Numbered from the stretch's first letter, positions 1-14,600 are shown. The stretch is 64,000 nucleotides of DNA from Brachycybe producta (GCA_036925085.1 JAUPFP010000156.1:62001-126000); one strand, 5' to 3'. Numbers and translations: made by a program. Notes: a model not told the origin generated them from the letters alone.

Positions 1-1500
1 CCTTAATTGTTCAACCTTAAACGTTCAACCTTAAACATTCAACCTTAAATGTTCAACCTTAAATGTTCAACCTAAAACGATGAACCTTAAATGTTCAACC
101 TTAAACTTTCAACCTTAAACGTTCAACCTTAAACGTGAAACCTTAAACGTTCAACCTTAAACGTTCAACCTTAAACGTGAAACCATAAATGTAAAACCTT
201 AAACGTTCAATCTTAAACGTTCAACCTTAAACGTTCAACCTTAAACGTTCAATCTTAAACGTTCAACCTAAAACGTTCAACCTTAAACGTTCAACCTTAA
301 ATGTTCAACCTTAAACGTGAAACTTAAACGTTCAACCTTAAACGTTCAACCTAAAACGTTCAACCTTAAACGTTAAACCTTAAACGTTCAACCTTAAACG
401 TTCAACCTTAAACGTGAAACCTTAAACGTGAAACCTTAAATGTAAAACCTTAAACGTTCAATCTTAAACATTCAACATTAAACGTTCAACCTTTAACGTT
501 CAATCTTAAACGTTCAACCTTAAACGTTCAACCTTAAACGTTCAACATTAAACATTCAACCTTAAATGTTCAACCTTAAATGTTCAACCTTAAACGATGA
601 ACTTTAAATGTTCAACCTTAAACGTTCAACCTTAAACGTTCAACCTTAAACGTTCAACCTTAAACGTTCAACCTTAAACGTTCAACCTTAAACGTTCAAC
701 CTTAAACGTTCAACCTTAAAAGTTCAACCTTAAACGTTCAACCTTAAAAGTTCAACCTTAAACGTTCAACCTTAAACGTTCAACCTTAAACGTTCAAGCT
801 TAAACATTCGACCTTAAACGTTCAAAATTAAACGTTCAACCTAAAACGTTCAACCTTAAACGTTCAACCTTAAAAGTTAAACCTTAAACGTTCAACCTTA
901 AACATTCAACCATAAATGTTCAACCTTAAACGTTCAACCTTAAACGTTCAACCTTAAACGATGAACCTTAAATGTTCAAACTTAAACGTTCAACCTTAAA
1001 CGTTCAACCTTAAATGTTCAACCTTAAACGTTCAACCTTAAATGTAAAACCTTAAATGTTCAATCTTAAACGTTCAACCTTAAACGTTCAACCTTAAACG
1101 TTCAATCTTAAACGTTCAACCTAAAACGTTCAACCTTTAACGTTCAATCTTAAACGGTCAACCTTAAACGTGAAACCTTAAACGTTCAACCTTAAACTTT
1201 CAACCTAAAACGTTCAACCTTAAACGTTCAACCTTAAACGTGAAACCTTAAACATTCAACCTTAAACGTGAAACCTTAAACGTGAAACCTTAAATGTAAA
1301 ACCTTAAACGTTCAATCTTAAACGTTCAACATTAAACGTTCAACCTTAAACGTTCAATCTTAAACATTCAACCTTAAACGTTCAACCTTAAACGTTCAAC
1401 CTTAAACATTCAACCTTAAATGTTCAACCTTAAATGTTCAACCTTAAACGATGAACCTTAAATGTTCAACCTTAAACGTTCAACGTTAAAAGTTCAACCT
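1..1500 (+). repeat. Long-period HOR, copy 1 (partner at 5,768-7,260)
   Basis: Rare markers in this segment reappear in the same order about 5.76 kb downstream. CCTAAAACGATGAAC has its CGATG at 78 and again at 5,845 (offset 5,767). CGATGAACTTT occurs at 595 and 6,366 (5,771). CATTCG occurs at 806 and 6,563 (5,757). CGGTCAACC occurs at 1,155 and 6,916 (5,761). The small offset changes reflect one lost unit and scattered 1-bp indels. The match fades after the AACGTTAAAAGTTC marker near 1,489. Confidence 0.8.
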
Positions 1501-2040
1501 TAAACGTGAAACCTTAAACGTTCAACCTTAAACGTTCAACCTTAAACGTGAAACCATAAATGTAAAACCTTAAACGTTCAATCTTAAACGTTCAACCTTA
1601 AACGTTCAACCTTAAACGTTCAATCTTAAACGTTCAACCTAAAACATTCAACCTTAAACGTTCAACCTTAAATGTTCAACCTTAAACGTGAAACCTTAAA
1701 CGTTCAACATTAAACATTCAACCTTAAACGTTCAAAATTAAACGTTCAACCTAAAACGTTCAACCTTAAACGTTCAACCTTAAAAGTTAAACCTTAAACG
1801 TTCAACCTTAAACATTCAACCATAAATGTTCAACCTTAAACGTTCAACCTTAAACGTTCAACCTTAAACGATGAACCTTAAATGTTCAAACTTAAACGTT
1901 CAACCTTAAACGTTCAACCTTAAATGTTCAACCTTAAACGTTCAACCTTAAATGTAAAACCTTAAATGTTCAATCTTAAACGTTCAACCTTAAACGTTCA
2001 ACCTTAAACGTTCAACCTTAAACGTTCAACCTTAAACGAT
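1..2040 (+). repeat. Variant-rich satellite segment, mostly in phase
   Basis: Units here are mixed: CGATGAACC, CGTGAAACC, ATGTAAAACC, CAATCTT and CCTAAAA variants alternate with consensus. Only a few units depart from 14 bp, for example a shortened one near 320. A block near 824 (CAAAATT followed by AAAAGTTAAACC, CCATAAATG and CGATGAACC) recurs near 1,734, an offset of about 910 bp or 65 units. The first roughly 1.5 kb is homologous to 5,768-7,260. Confidence 0.85.
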
Positions 2041-5000
2041 GAACCTTAAATGTTTCAAACGTAAACGTTCAACCTTAAACGTTCACACCTTAAATTGTTC
2101 AACCTTAAACGTTCAACCTTAAATGTAAAACCTTAATGTTCAATCTTAAACGTTCAACCTTAAACGTTCAACCTTAAACGTTCAATCTTATAACGTTCAA
2201 CCTAAAACGTTCAACCTTAAACGTTCAATCTTAAACGTTCAACCTTAAACGTGAAACCTTAACGTTCAACCTTAAACGTTCAACCTAAAACGTTCAACCT
2301 TAAACGTTCAACCTTAAACGTGAAACCTTAAACATTCAACCTTAAACGTAAAACCTTAAACGTGAAACCTTAAATGTAAAACCTTAAACGTTCAATCTTA
2401 AACGTTCAACATTAAACGTTCAACCTTAAACGTTCAATCTTAAACATTCAACCTTAAACATTCAACCTTAAAACGTTCAACCTTAAACATTCAACCTTAA
2501 ATGTTCAACCTTAAATGTTCAACCTTAAACGATGAACCTTAAATGTCAACCTTAAACGTTCAACGTTAAAAGTTCAACCTGAAACATTCAACCTTAAACG
2601 TTCAACCTTAAAAGTTCAACCTTAAACGTTCATCCTTAAACGTTCAAACTTAAACGTTCAACCCTAAACGTTCAAGCTTAAATGTTCAACCTTAAACGTT
2701 CAATCTTAAACGTTCAACCTTAAACGTTCAAGCTTAAACGTTCAACCTTAAACGTTCAACCTTAACCGTTCAAAATTAAACGTTCAACCTTAAACGTTCA
2801 ACCTTAAACGTTCAACCTTAAACGTTCAAGCTTAAATGTTCAACCTTAATGTTCAACCTTAAACGTGAAACCTTAAACGTGAAACCTTAAACGTGAAACC
2901 TTAACGTGAAACCTTAAACATTCAACCTTAAATGTTCAACCTTAAATGTTCAACCTTAAACGATGAACCTTAAATGTTCAACCTTAAACGTTCAACGTTA
3001 AAAGTTCAACCTGAAACATTCAACCTTAAACGTTCAACCTTAAAAGTTCAACCTTAAACGTTCATTCCTTAAACGTTCAAACTTAAACGTTCAACCTTAA
3101 ACGTTCAAGCTTAAATGTTCAACTTAAACGTCAATCTTAAACGTTCAACCTTAAACGTTCAAGGCTTAAACGTTCAACCTTAAACGTTCAACCTTAACCG
3201 TTCAAAATTAAACGTTCAACCTTAAACGTTCAATCTTAAACGTTCAACCTTAAACGTTCAACCTTAAATGTTCAACCTTAAATGTTCAACCTTAAATGTT
3301 CAACGTTAAACGATGAACCTTAAATGTTCAACCTTAAACGTTCAACCTTAAACGTTCACCTTAAACGTGAAACCTTAAACGTGAAACCTTAAAATGTAAA
3401 AACCTTAAACGTTCAATCTTAAACGTTCAACTCTTAAACGTTCAACCTTAACGTTCAACCTTAAACGTCAAACCATAAATGTAAAACCTTAAACGTTCAA
3501 TCTTAAACGTTCAACCTAAAACGTTCAACCTAAACGTTCAACCTTAAATGTTCAACCTTAAACGTGAAACCTTAAACGTTCAACCTTAAACGTTCAACCT
3601 AAAACGTTCAACCTTAAACGTTCAACCTTAAACGTTCAACCTTAAACGTTCAACCTTAAATGTGAAACCTTAACGTGAAACCTTAAATGTAAAACCTTAA
3701 TGTTCAATCTTAAACGTTCAACCTTAAACGTTCAACCTTAAACGTTCAACCTTAAACATTCAACCTTAAATGTTCAACCTTAAATGTTCAACCTTAAACG
3801 ATGAACCTTAAATGTTCAACCATAAACGTTCAACCTTAAACGTTCAACCTTAAACGTTCAACCTTAAACGTTCAACCTTAAACGTTCAACCTTAAAAGTT
3901 CAACCTTAAACGTTCAACCTTTAAAAGTTCAACCTTAAACGTTCAACCTTAAACGTTCAACCTTAAACGTTCAAGCTTAAACATTCAACCTTAAACGTTC
4001 AAAATTAAACGTTCAACCTAAAACGTTCAACCTTAAACGTTCAACCTTAAAAGTTAAACCTTAAACGTTCAACCTTAAACATTCAACCATAAATGTTCAA
4101 CCTTAAACGTTTCAACCTTAAACGTTCAACCTTAAACGATGAACCTTAAATATTCAAACTTAAACGTTCAACCTTAAACGTTCAACCTTAAATGTTCAAC
4201 CTTAAACGTTCACCTTAAATGTAAAACCTTAAACGTTCAATCTTAAACGTTCAACCTTAAACGTTCAACCTTAAACGTTCAATCTTAAACGTTCATCCTA
4301 AAACGTTTAACCTTAAACGTTCAATCTTAAACGTTCAACCTTAAACGTTCAACCTTAAACGTTCAACCTTAAACGTTCAACCTAAAACGTTCAACCTTAA
4401 ACGTTCAACCTTAAACGTGAAACCTTAAACATTCAACCTTAAACGTGAAACCTTTAAACGTGAAACCTTAAATGTAAAACCTTAAACGTTCAATCTTAAA
4501 CGTTCAACATTAAACGTTCAACCTTAAACGTTCAATCTTAAACATTCAACCTTAAACGTTCAACCTTAAACGTTCAACCTTAAACATTCAACCTTAAATG
4601 TTCAACCTTAAATGTTCAACCTTAAACGATGAACCTTAAATGTTCAACCTTAAACGTTCAACGTTAAAAGTTCAACCTTAAACGTTCAACCTTAAACGTT
4701 CAACCTTAAAAGTTCAACCTTAAACGTTCATCCTTAAACGTTCAACCTTAAACGTTCAACCTTAAACGTTCAAGCTTAAATGTTCAACCTTTAAACGTTC
4801 AATCTTAAACATTCAACCTTAAACGTTCAAGCTTAAACGTTCAATCCTTAAATGTCAACCTTAACCGTTCAAAATTAAACGTTCAACCTTAAACGTTCAA
4901 CCTTAAAACGTTCAACCTTAAACGTTCAAGCTTAAATGTTCAACCTTAAACGTTCAACCTTAAACGTTCAATCTTAAACGTTCAGCCTTAAACGTTCAAC

Positions 5001-5609
5001 CTTAAACGTGAAACCTTAAACGTGAAACTTAAACGTTCAACCTTAAACGTGAAACCTTAAACGTGAAACCTTAAATGTAAAACCTTAAACGTTCAATCTT
5101 AAATGTTCAACTTTAAACGTTCAACCTTAAACGTTCAATCTAAACGTTCAACCTTAACGTTCAACCTTAAATGTTCAACCTTAAATGTTCAACCTTAAAC
5201 GATGAACCTTAAATGTTCAACCTTAAACGTTCAACCTTAAACGTTCAACCTTAAACGTGAAACCTTAAACGTGAAACCTTAAATGTAAAACCTTAAACGT
5301 TCAATCTTAAACGTTCAACATTAAACGTTCAACCTTAAACGTTCAATCTTAAACGTTCAACCTTAAACGTTCAACCTTAAACGTTCAACCTTAAACGTTC
5401 AACCTTAAATGTTCAACCTTAAATGTTCAACCTTAAACGTTTAACCTTAAACGTTCAACCTTAAACGTTCAACCTTAAACGTTCAAGCTTAAACGTTCAA
5501 CCTTAAACGTTCAACCTTAAACGTTCAACCTTAAACGTTCAACCTTAAACGTTCAACCTTAAACGTTCAACCTTAAACGTTCAACCTTAAACGTTCAACC
5601 TTAAACGTG

Positions 5610-5900
5610 AAACCCTTAAACGTGAAACCTTAAACATGAAACCTTAAACGTTCAACCTTAAACGTTCAACCTTAAACGTTCAACCTTAAACGAGAAACCT
5701 TAAACGTGAAACCTTAAACGTTCAACCTTAAACGTTCAACCTTAAACGTTCAACCTTTAACGTTCAACCTTAATTGTTCAACCTTAAACGTTCAACCTTA
5801 AACATTCAACCTTAAACGTTCAACCTTAAATGTTCAACCTAAAACGATGAACCTTAAATGTTCAACCTTAAACTTTTCAACCTTAAACGTTCAACCTTAA
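5610..5900 (+). repeat. CGAGAAACC plus TTAATTG cassette, occurrence 1
   Basis: A fixed order of CGTGAAACC units, one CGAGAAACC unit, several consensus units, TTAATTGTTC, ACATTC, ATGTTC and CCTAAAACGATGAACC. It recurs at about 20,250-20,480, 22,350-22,580 and 63,690-63,940. Confidence 0.85.
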
Positions 5901-7260
5901 ACGTGAAACCTTAAACGTTCAACCTTAAACGTTCAACCTTAAACGTGAAACCATAAATGTAAAACCTTAAACGTTCAATCTTAAACGTTCAACCTTAAAC
6001 GTTCAACCTTAAACGTTCAATCTTAAACGTTCAACCTAAAACGTTCAACCTTAAAACGTTCAACCTTAAATGTTCAACCTTAAACGTGAAACCTTAAACG
6101 TTCAACCTTAAACGTTCAACCTAAAACGTTCAACCTTAAACGTTAAACCTTAAACGTCAACCTTAAACGTTCAACCTTAAACGTGAAACCTTAAACGTGA
6201 AACCTTAAATGTAAAACCTTAAACGTTCAATCTTAAAACATTCAACATTAAACGTTCAAACCTTTAACGTTCAATCTTAAACGTTCAACCTTAAACGTTC
6301 AACCTTAAACGTTCAACATTAAACATTCAACCTTAAATGTTCAACCTTAAATGTTCAACCTTAAACGATGAACTTTAAATGTTCAACCTTAAACGTTCAA
6401 CCTTAAACGTTCAACCTTAAACGTTCAACCTTAAACGTTCAACCTTAAACGTTCAACCTTAAACGTTCAACCTTAAAAGTTCAACCCTTAAACGTTCAAC
6501 CTTAAAAGTTCAACCTTAAACGTTCAACCTTAAACGTTCAACCTTAAACGTTCAAGCTTAAACATTCGACCTTAAACGTTCAAAATTAAACGTTCAACCT
6601 AAAAACGTTCAACCTTAAACGTTCAACCTTAAAAGTTAAACCTTAAACGTTCAACCTTAAACATTCAACCATAAATGTTCAACCTTAAACGTTCAACCTT
6701 AAACGTTCAACCTTAGAACGATGAACCTTAAATGTTCAAACTTAAACGTTCAACCTTAAACGTTCAACCTTAAATGTTCAACCTTAAACGTTCAACCTTA
6801 AATGTAAAACCTTAAATGTTCAAATCTTAAACGTTCAACCTTAAACGTTCAACCCTTTAAACGTTCAATCTAAACGTTCAACCTAAAACGTCAACCTTTA
6901 ACGTTCAATCTTAAACGGTCAACCTTAAACGTGAAACCTTAAACGTTCAACCTTTAAACTTTCAACCTAAAACGTTCAACCTTAAACGTTCAACCTTAAA
7001 CGTGAAACCTTAAACATTCAACCTTAAACGTGAAACCTTAAACGTGAAACCTTAAATGTAAAACTTAAACGTTCAATCTTAAACGTTCAACATTAAACGT
7101 TCAACCTTAAACGTTCAATCTTAAACATTCAACCTTAAACGTTCAACCTTAAACGTTCAACCTTAAACATTCAACCTTAAATGTTCAACCTTAAATGTTC
7201 AACCTTAAACGATGAACCTTAAATGTTCAACCTTAAACGTTCAACGTTAAAAGTTCAACC
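5768..7260 (+). repeat. Long-period HOR, copy 2 (partner at 1-1,500)
   Basis: This is the second copy of the segment that opens the window, in the same orientation and marker order. It carries more 1-bp indels than the first copy, for example CTTTTCAACC near 5,873 and CCTTAGAACG near 6,714. Its left flank holds the CGAGAAACC plus TTAATTG cassette, which is cut off in copy 1 by the window edge. Confidence 0.8.
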
Positions 7261-10200
7261 TTAAACGTTCAACCTTAAACGTTTCAACCTTAAAAGTTCA
7301 ACCTTAAACGTTCATCCTTAAACGTTCAAACTTAAACGTTCAACCTTAAAGTTCAAGCTTAAATGTTCAACCTTAAACGTTCAATCTTAAACGTTCAACC
7401 TTAAAACGTTCAAGCTTAAACGTTCAACCTTAAACGTTCAACCTTACCGTTCAAAATTAAACGTTCAACCTTAAACGTTCAACCTTAAACGTTCAACCTT
7501 AAACGTTCAAGCTTAAATGTTCAACCTTAAACGTTCAACCTTAAACGTTCAATCTTAAACGTTCAGCCTTAAACGTTCAACCTTAAACGTTCAACCTTAA
7601 ACGTGAAACCTTAAACGTGAAACCTTAAACGTCAACCTTAAATGTGAAACCTTAAACATGAAACCTTAAATGTAAAACCTTAAACGTTCAATCTTAAATG
7701 TTCAACTTTAAACGTTCAACCTTAAACGTTCAATCTTAAACGTTCAACCTTAAACGTTCAACCTAAATGTTCAACCTTAAATGTTCAACGTTAAACGATG
7801 AACCTTAAGGTGTTCAACCTTAAACGTTCAACCTTAAACGTTCAACCTTAAACGTGAAACCTTAAATGTAAAACCTTAAACGTTCAATCTTCAACGTTCA
7901 ACCTAAACGTTCAACTTTAAACGTGAAACCATAAATGTAAAACCTTAAACGTTCAATCTTAAACGTTCAACCTTAAACGTTCAACCTTAAACGTTCAACC
8001 TTAAACGTTCAACCTAAAACGTTCAACCTTAAACGTTCAACCTTAAACGTTCAACCTTAAAAGTTCAACCTTAAACGTTCATCCTTAAATGTTCAAACTT
8101 AAACGTTCAACCTTAAACGTTCAAGCTTAAATGTTCAACCTTAAAACGTTCAATCTTAAACGTTCAACCTTAAACGTTCAAGCTTAAACGTTCAACCTTA
8201 AACATTCAACCTTAACCGTTCAAAATTAACGTTCAACCTTAAACGTTTAACCTTAAACGTTCAACCTTAAACATTCAAGCTTAAATGTTCAACCTTAAAC
8301 GTTCAACCTTAAACGTTCAATCTTAAACGTTCAACCTTAAACGTTCAACCTTAAATGTTCAACCTTAAATGTTCAACGTTAAACGAATGAACCTTAAATG
8401 TTCAACCTTAAACATTCAACCTTAAACGTTCAAACCTTAAACGTTCAACCTTAAACGTGAAACCTTAAACGTGAAACCTTAAATGTAAAACCTTAAACGT
8501 TCAATCTTAAACGTTCAACCTTAAACGTTCAACTTAAACGTGAAACCATAAATGTAAAACCTTAAACGTTCAATCTTAAACGTTCAACCTTAACGTTCAA
8601 CCTTAAACGTTCAACCTTAAACGTTCAACCTAAAACGTTCAACCTTAAACGTTCAAACCTTAAATGTTCAACCTTAAACGTGAAACCTTAAACGTTCAAC
8701 CTTAAACGTTCAACCTAAAACGTTCAACCTTAAACGTTCAACCTTAAACGTTCAAACCTTAAAAGTTCAACCTTAAACGTGAAACCTTAAACGTGAAACC
8801 TTAAATGTAAAACCTTAAACGTTCAATCTTAAACATTCAACATTAAACGTTCAACCTTTAACGTTCAATCTTAAACGTTCAACCTTAAACGTTCAACCTT
8901 AAACGTTCAACCTTAAACATTCATCCTTAAATGTTCAACCTTAAATGTTCAACCTTAAACGATGAACTTCTTAAATGTTCAACCTTAAACGTTCAACCTT
9001 AAACGTTCAACCTAAACGTTCAACCTTAAACGTTCAACCTTAAAAGTTCAACCTTAAACGTTCAAAATTAAACGTTCAACCTAAAACGTTCAACCTTAAA
9101 CGTTCAACCCTTAAAAGTTAAACCTTAAACGTTCAACCTTAAACATTCAATCATAAATGATCAACCTTAAACGTTCAACCTTAAACGTTCAACCTTAAAC
9201 GTTCAACCTTAAACGATGAACCTTAAATGTTCAAACTTAAATGTTCAACCTTAAACGTTCAACCTTAAATGTTCAACCTTAAACGTTCAACCTTAAATGT
9301 AAAATCTTAAACGTTCAATCTTAAACGTTCAACCTTAAACGTTCAACCTTAAACGTTCAATCTTAAACGTTCAACCTAAAACGTTCAACCTTAAACGTTC
9401 AATCTTAAACGTTCAACCTTTAAACGTGAACCTTTAAACGTCAACCTTAAACGTTCAACCTAAAACGTTCAACCTTAAACGTTCAACCTTAAACGTGAAA
9501 CCTTAAACATTCAACCTTAAACGTGAAACCTTAAACGTGAAACCTTAAATGTAAAACCTTAAACGTTCAATCTTAAACGTTCAACATTAAACGTTCAACC
9601 TTAAACGTTCAAATCTTAACATTCAACCTTAAACGTTCAAACCTTAAACGTTCAACCTTAAACATTCAACCTTAAATGTTCAACCTTAAATGTTCAACCT
9701 TAAACGATGAAACTTAAATGTTCAACCTTAAACGTTCAACGTTAAAAGTTCAACCTTAAACGTTCAACCTTAAACGTTCAACCTTAAAAGTTCAACCTTA
9801 AACGTTCATCCTTAAACGTTCAACCTTAAATGTTCAACTTTAAACGTTCAAGCTTAAATGTTCAACCTTAAACGTTCACTCTTAATCGTTCAACCTTAAA
9901 CGTTCAAGCTTAAACGTTCAACCTTAAACGTTCACCTTAACCGTTCAAAATTAAACGTTCAACCTTAAACGTTCAACCTTAAACGTTCAAGCTTAAATGT
10001 TCAACCTTAAACGTTCAACCTTAAACGTTCAATCTTAAAAGTTCAGCCTTAAACGTTCAACCTTAAACGTTCAACCTTAAACGTGAAACCTTAAACGTGA
10101 AACCTTAAATGTAAAACCTTAAACGTTCAATCTTAAATGTTCAACTTTAAACGTTCAAGCTTAAATGTTTCAACCTTAAACGTTCAACCTTAAACGTTCA

Positions 10201-10860
10201 ACCTTAAACGTTCAATCTTAAAAGTTCAGCCTTAAAGTTCAACCTTAAACGTTCAACCTTAAACGTTCAACCTAAACGTGAACCTTAAACGTGAAACCTT
10301 AATGTAAAACCTTAAACGTTCAATCTTAAATGTTCAACTTTAAACGTTCAACCTTAAACGTTCAATCTTAAACGTTCACCTTAAACGTTCAACCTTAAAT
10401 GTTCAACCTTAAATGTTCAACCTTAAACGATGAACCTTAAATGTTCAACCTTAAACGTTCAACCTAAACGTTCAACCTTAAACGTGAAACCTTAAATGTG
10501 AAACCTTAAATGTAAAACCTTAAACGTTCAATCTTAAACGTTCACCTTAAACGTTCAACCTTAAACGTTCAACCTTTAACGTTCAACCTTAAACGTTCAA
10601 CCTTAAACGTTCAACATTAAATGTTCAACCTTAAACGAGAAACCTTAAACGTTAGACCTTAAATGTTCAACCTTAAACGTAAAACGTTAAACGTTCAACC
10701 TTAAACGTGAAACCTTAAACGTGAAACCTTAAACGTGAAACATTTAAACGTGAAACCTTAAACGTGAAACCTTAAACGTGAAACCTTAAACGTGAAACCT
10801 TAAACGTTCAACCTTAAACGTTCAACCTTAAACGTTCAACCTTAAACGTTCAACCTTAAA

Positions 10861-11585
10861 CGATCAACCTTAAACGTTCAACATTAAATGTTCAACCTTA
10901 AACGTGAAACCTTAAACGTTCAACCTTAAACGTAAAACGTTAAACGTTCAACCTTAAACGTGAAACCTTAATTGTTCAACCTTAAACATTCAACCTTAAA
11001 CGTTCAAGCTTAAACATTCAACCTTAAACGTTCAAATTAACGTTCAACCTAAAACGTTCAACCTTAAACGTTCACCTTTAAACGTTCAACCTTAAACGTT
11101 CAATCTTAAACGTTCAACATTAAACGTTCAACCTTAAACGTTCAATCTTAAACGTTCAACCTTAAACGTTCAACCTTAAACGTTCAACCTTAAACGTTCA
11201 ACCTTAAACGTTCAACCTTAAACGATCAACCTTAAACGTTCAACATTAAATGTTCAACCTTAAACGTGAAACCTTAAACGTTCAACCTTAAACGTAAAAC
11301 GTTAAACGTTCAACCTTAAACGTGAAACCTTAATTGTTCAACCTTAAACATTCAACCTTAAACGTTCAAGCTTAAACATTCAACCTTAAACGTTCAAAAT
11401 TAAACGTTCAGACCTAAAACGTTCAACCTTAAACGTTCACCTTTAAACGTTCAACCTTAAACGTTCAATCTTAAACGTTCAACATTAAACGTTCAACCTT
11501 AAACGTTCAATCTTAAACGTTCAACCTTAAACGTTCAACCTTAAACGTTCAACCTTAAACATTCACCTTAAATGTTCAACCTTAA
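10861..11585 (+). repeat. Local tandem duplication of about 364 bp
   Basis: CGATCAACC followed by CAACATTAAATG occurs at 10,861 and again at 11,223, an offset of 362 bp. The first copy has a unit two bases short near 11,033 (CAAATTAACG against CAAAATTAAACG), so the original period is 364 bp, or 26 units. Markers downstream of each (AAAACGTTAAACG, TTAATTG, CAAGCTT, CAAAATT) follow in the same order. Confidence 0.8.
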
Positions 11586-11699
11586 ACGTGAACCTTAAAC
11601 GTTGAACCTTAAACGTTCAACCTAAAACGTTCAACCTTAAACGTTCAACCTTAAACGTTCAACCTTAAATGTAAAACCTTAAACGTTCAATCTTAAACA

Positions 11700-14600
11700 T
11701 TCAACATTAAACGTTCAACCTTTAACGTTCAATCTTAAACGTTCAACCTTAAACGTTCAACCTTAAACGTTCAACCTTAAACATTCAACCTTAAACGTTC
11801 AACCTTAAATGTTCAACCTTAAACGATGAACCTTAAACGTTCAACCTTAAACGTTCAACCTTAAACGTTCAACCTTAAACGTTCAACCTTAAAAGTTCAA
11901 CCTTAAACGTTCAACCTTAAACGTTCAACCTTAAACGTTCAACCTTAAACGTTCAAGCTTAAACATTCAACCTTAAACGTTCAAAATTAAACGTTCAACC
12001 TAAAACGTTCAACCTTAAACGCTCAACCTTAAACGTTCAACCTTAAACGTTCAACCTTAAACGTTCAACCTTAAACGTTCAACCTTAAACGTTCAACCTT
12101 AAACGTTCAACCTTAAACGTTCAACCTTAAACGTTCAACCTTAAACGTTCAACCTTAAACGTTCAACCTTAAACGTTCAACCTTAAACGTTCAACCTTAA
12201 ACGTTCAACCTTAAACGTTCAACCTTAAACGTTCAACCTTAAACGTTCAACCTTAAACGTTCAACCTTAAACGTTCAACCTTAAACGTTCAACCTTAAAC
12301 GTTCAACCTTAAACGTTCAACCTTAAAAGTTAAACCTTAAACGTTCAACCTTAAACGTTGAACCTTAAACGTTCAACCTTATACGTTCAACCTTAAACGC
12401 TCAACCTTAAACATTCAACCTTAAACGTTCAATCTTAAACGTTCAAAAATAAACGCTCAACCTAAAACGTTCAACCTTAAACGTTCAACCTTAAACGTTC
12501 AACCTTAAACGTTCAACCTTAAACGTTCAACCTTAAACGTTCAACCTTAAACGTTCAACCTTAAACGTTCAACCTTAAACGTTCAACCTTAAACGTTCAA
12601 CCTTAAACGTTCAACCTTAAACGTTCAACCTTAAACGTTCAACCTTAAACGTTCAACCTTAAACGTTCAACCTTAAACGTTCAAGCTTAAACGTTCAACC
12701 TTAAACGTTCAACCTTAAACGTCCAAAATTAAACTTTCAACCTTAAACGTTCAACCTTAAGCGTTCAACCTTAAACGTTCAACCTTAAACGTTCGACCTT
12801 AAACGTTCAACCTTAAACGCTCAACCTTAAACGTTCAACCTTAAACGTTCAATCTTAAACGTTCAAAAATAAACGTTCAACCTAAAACGTTCAACCTTAA
12901 ACGTTCAACCTTAAACGTACAACCTGAAACGTGAAACCTTAAACGTTCAACCTTAAACGTTCAACCTTAAACGTTCAAGCTTAAACGTTCAACCTTAAAC
13001 GTTCAACCTTAAACGTCCAAAATTAAATGTTCAACCTTAAACGTTCAACCTTAAACGTTCAACCTTAAACGTTCAACCTTAAACGTTCAACCTTAAATGT
13101 TCAACCTTAAACGTTCAACCTTAAACGTGAAACCTTAAATGTAAAACCTTAAACGTTCAATCTTAAACGTTCAACCTTAAACGTTCAACCTTAAACGTTC
13201 AACCTTTAACGTTCAACCTTAAACGTTCAACCTTAAACGTTCAACATTAAATGTTCAACCTTAAACGTGAAACCTTAAACGTTCAACCTTAAATGTTCAA
13301 CCTTAAACGTAAAACGTTAAACGTTCAACCTTAAACGTGAAACCTTAAACGTGAAACCTTAAACGTGAAACATTAAACGTGAAACCTTAAACGTGAAACC
13401 TTAAACGTGAAACCTTAAACGTTCAACCTTAAACGTTCAACATTAAACGTTCAACCTTAAACGTTCAACCTTAAATGATCAACCTTAAACGTTCAACATT
13501 AAATGTTCAACCTTAAACGTGAAACCTTAAACGTTCAACCTTAAACGTAAAACGTTAAACGTTCAACCTTAAACGTGAAACCTTAATTGTTCAACCTTAA
13601 ACGTTCAACCTTAAACGTTCAAGCTTAAACATTCAACCTTAAACGTTCAAAATTAAACGTTCAACCTAAAACGTTCAACCTTAAACGTTCACCTTTAAAC
13701 GTTCAACCTTAAACGTTCAATCTTAAACGTTCAACATTAAACGTTCAACCTTAAACGTTCAATCTTAAACGTTCAACCTTAAACGTTCAACCTTAAACGT
13801 TCAACCTTAAACATTCAACCTTAAATGTTCAACCTTAAACGTGAAACCTTAAACGTTGAACCTTAAACGTTCAACCTAAAACGTTCAACCTTAAACGTGA
13901 AACCTTAAACGTGAAACCTTAAATGTAAAACCTTAAACGTTCAATCTTAAACATTCAACATTAAACGTTCAACCTTTAACGTTCAATCTTAAACGTTCAA
14001 CCTTAAACGTTCAACCTTAAACGTTCAACCTTAAACGTTCAACCTTAAACATTCAACCTTAAATGTTCAACCTTAAACGATGAACCTTAAACGTTCAACC
14101 TTAAACGTTCAACCTTAAACGTTCAACCTTAAACGTTCAACCTTAAACGTTCAACCTTAAAAGTTTCAACCTTATACGTTCAACCTTAAACGTTCAACCT
14201 TAAACGTTTCAACCTTAAACGTTCAAGCTTAAACATTCAACCTTAAACGTTCAAAATTAAACGTTCAACCTAAAACGTTCAACCTTAAACGCTCAACCTT
14301 AAACGTTCAACCTTAAACGTTCAACCTTAAACGTTCAACCTTAAACGTTCAACCTTAAACGTTCAACCTTAAACGTTCAACCTTAAACCTTCAACCTTAA
14401 ACGTTCAACCTTAAAAGTTAAACCTTAAACGTTCAACCTTAAACGTTCAACCTTAAACGTTCAACCTTATACGTTCAACATCAAACGTTCAACCTTAAAC
14501 GTTCAACCTTAAACGTTCAACCTTAAACGTTCAACCTTAAACGTTCAACCTTAAACGTTCAACCTTAAACGTTCAACCTTAAACGTTCAACCTTAAACGT

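Larger units (their letters stand above)
2050..11700 (+). repeat. Indel-rich satellite segment with broken 14-bp phase
   Basis: The same variant units as in the first 2 kb are present, but 1-2 bp insertions and deletions are frequent. Examples are 2,051 (TGTTTCAAACG), 2,081 (GTTCACACC), 3,391 (extra A's), 7,806 (AAGGTGTTC), 8,385 (CGAATGAACC) and 8,961 (GATGAACTTCTTAAATG). From about 15 to 62 kb such events are rare. The excess could be older, unhomogenised sequence or consensus error in a poorly polished part of the assembly. The window alone does not decide between these. Confidence 0.8.
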
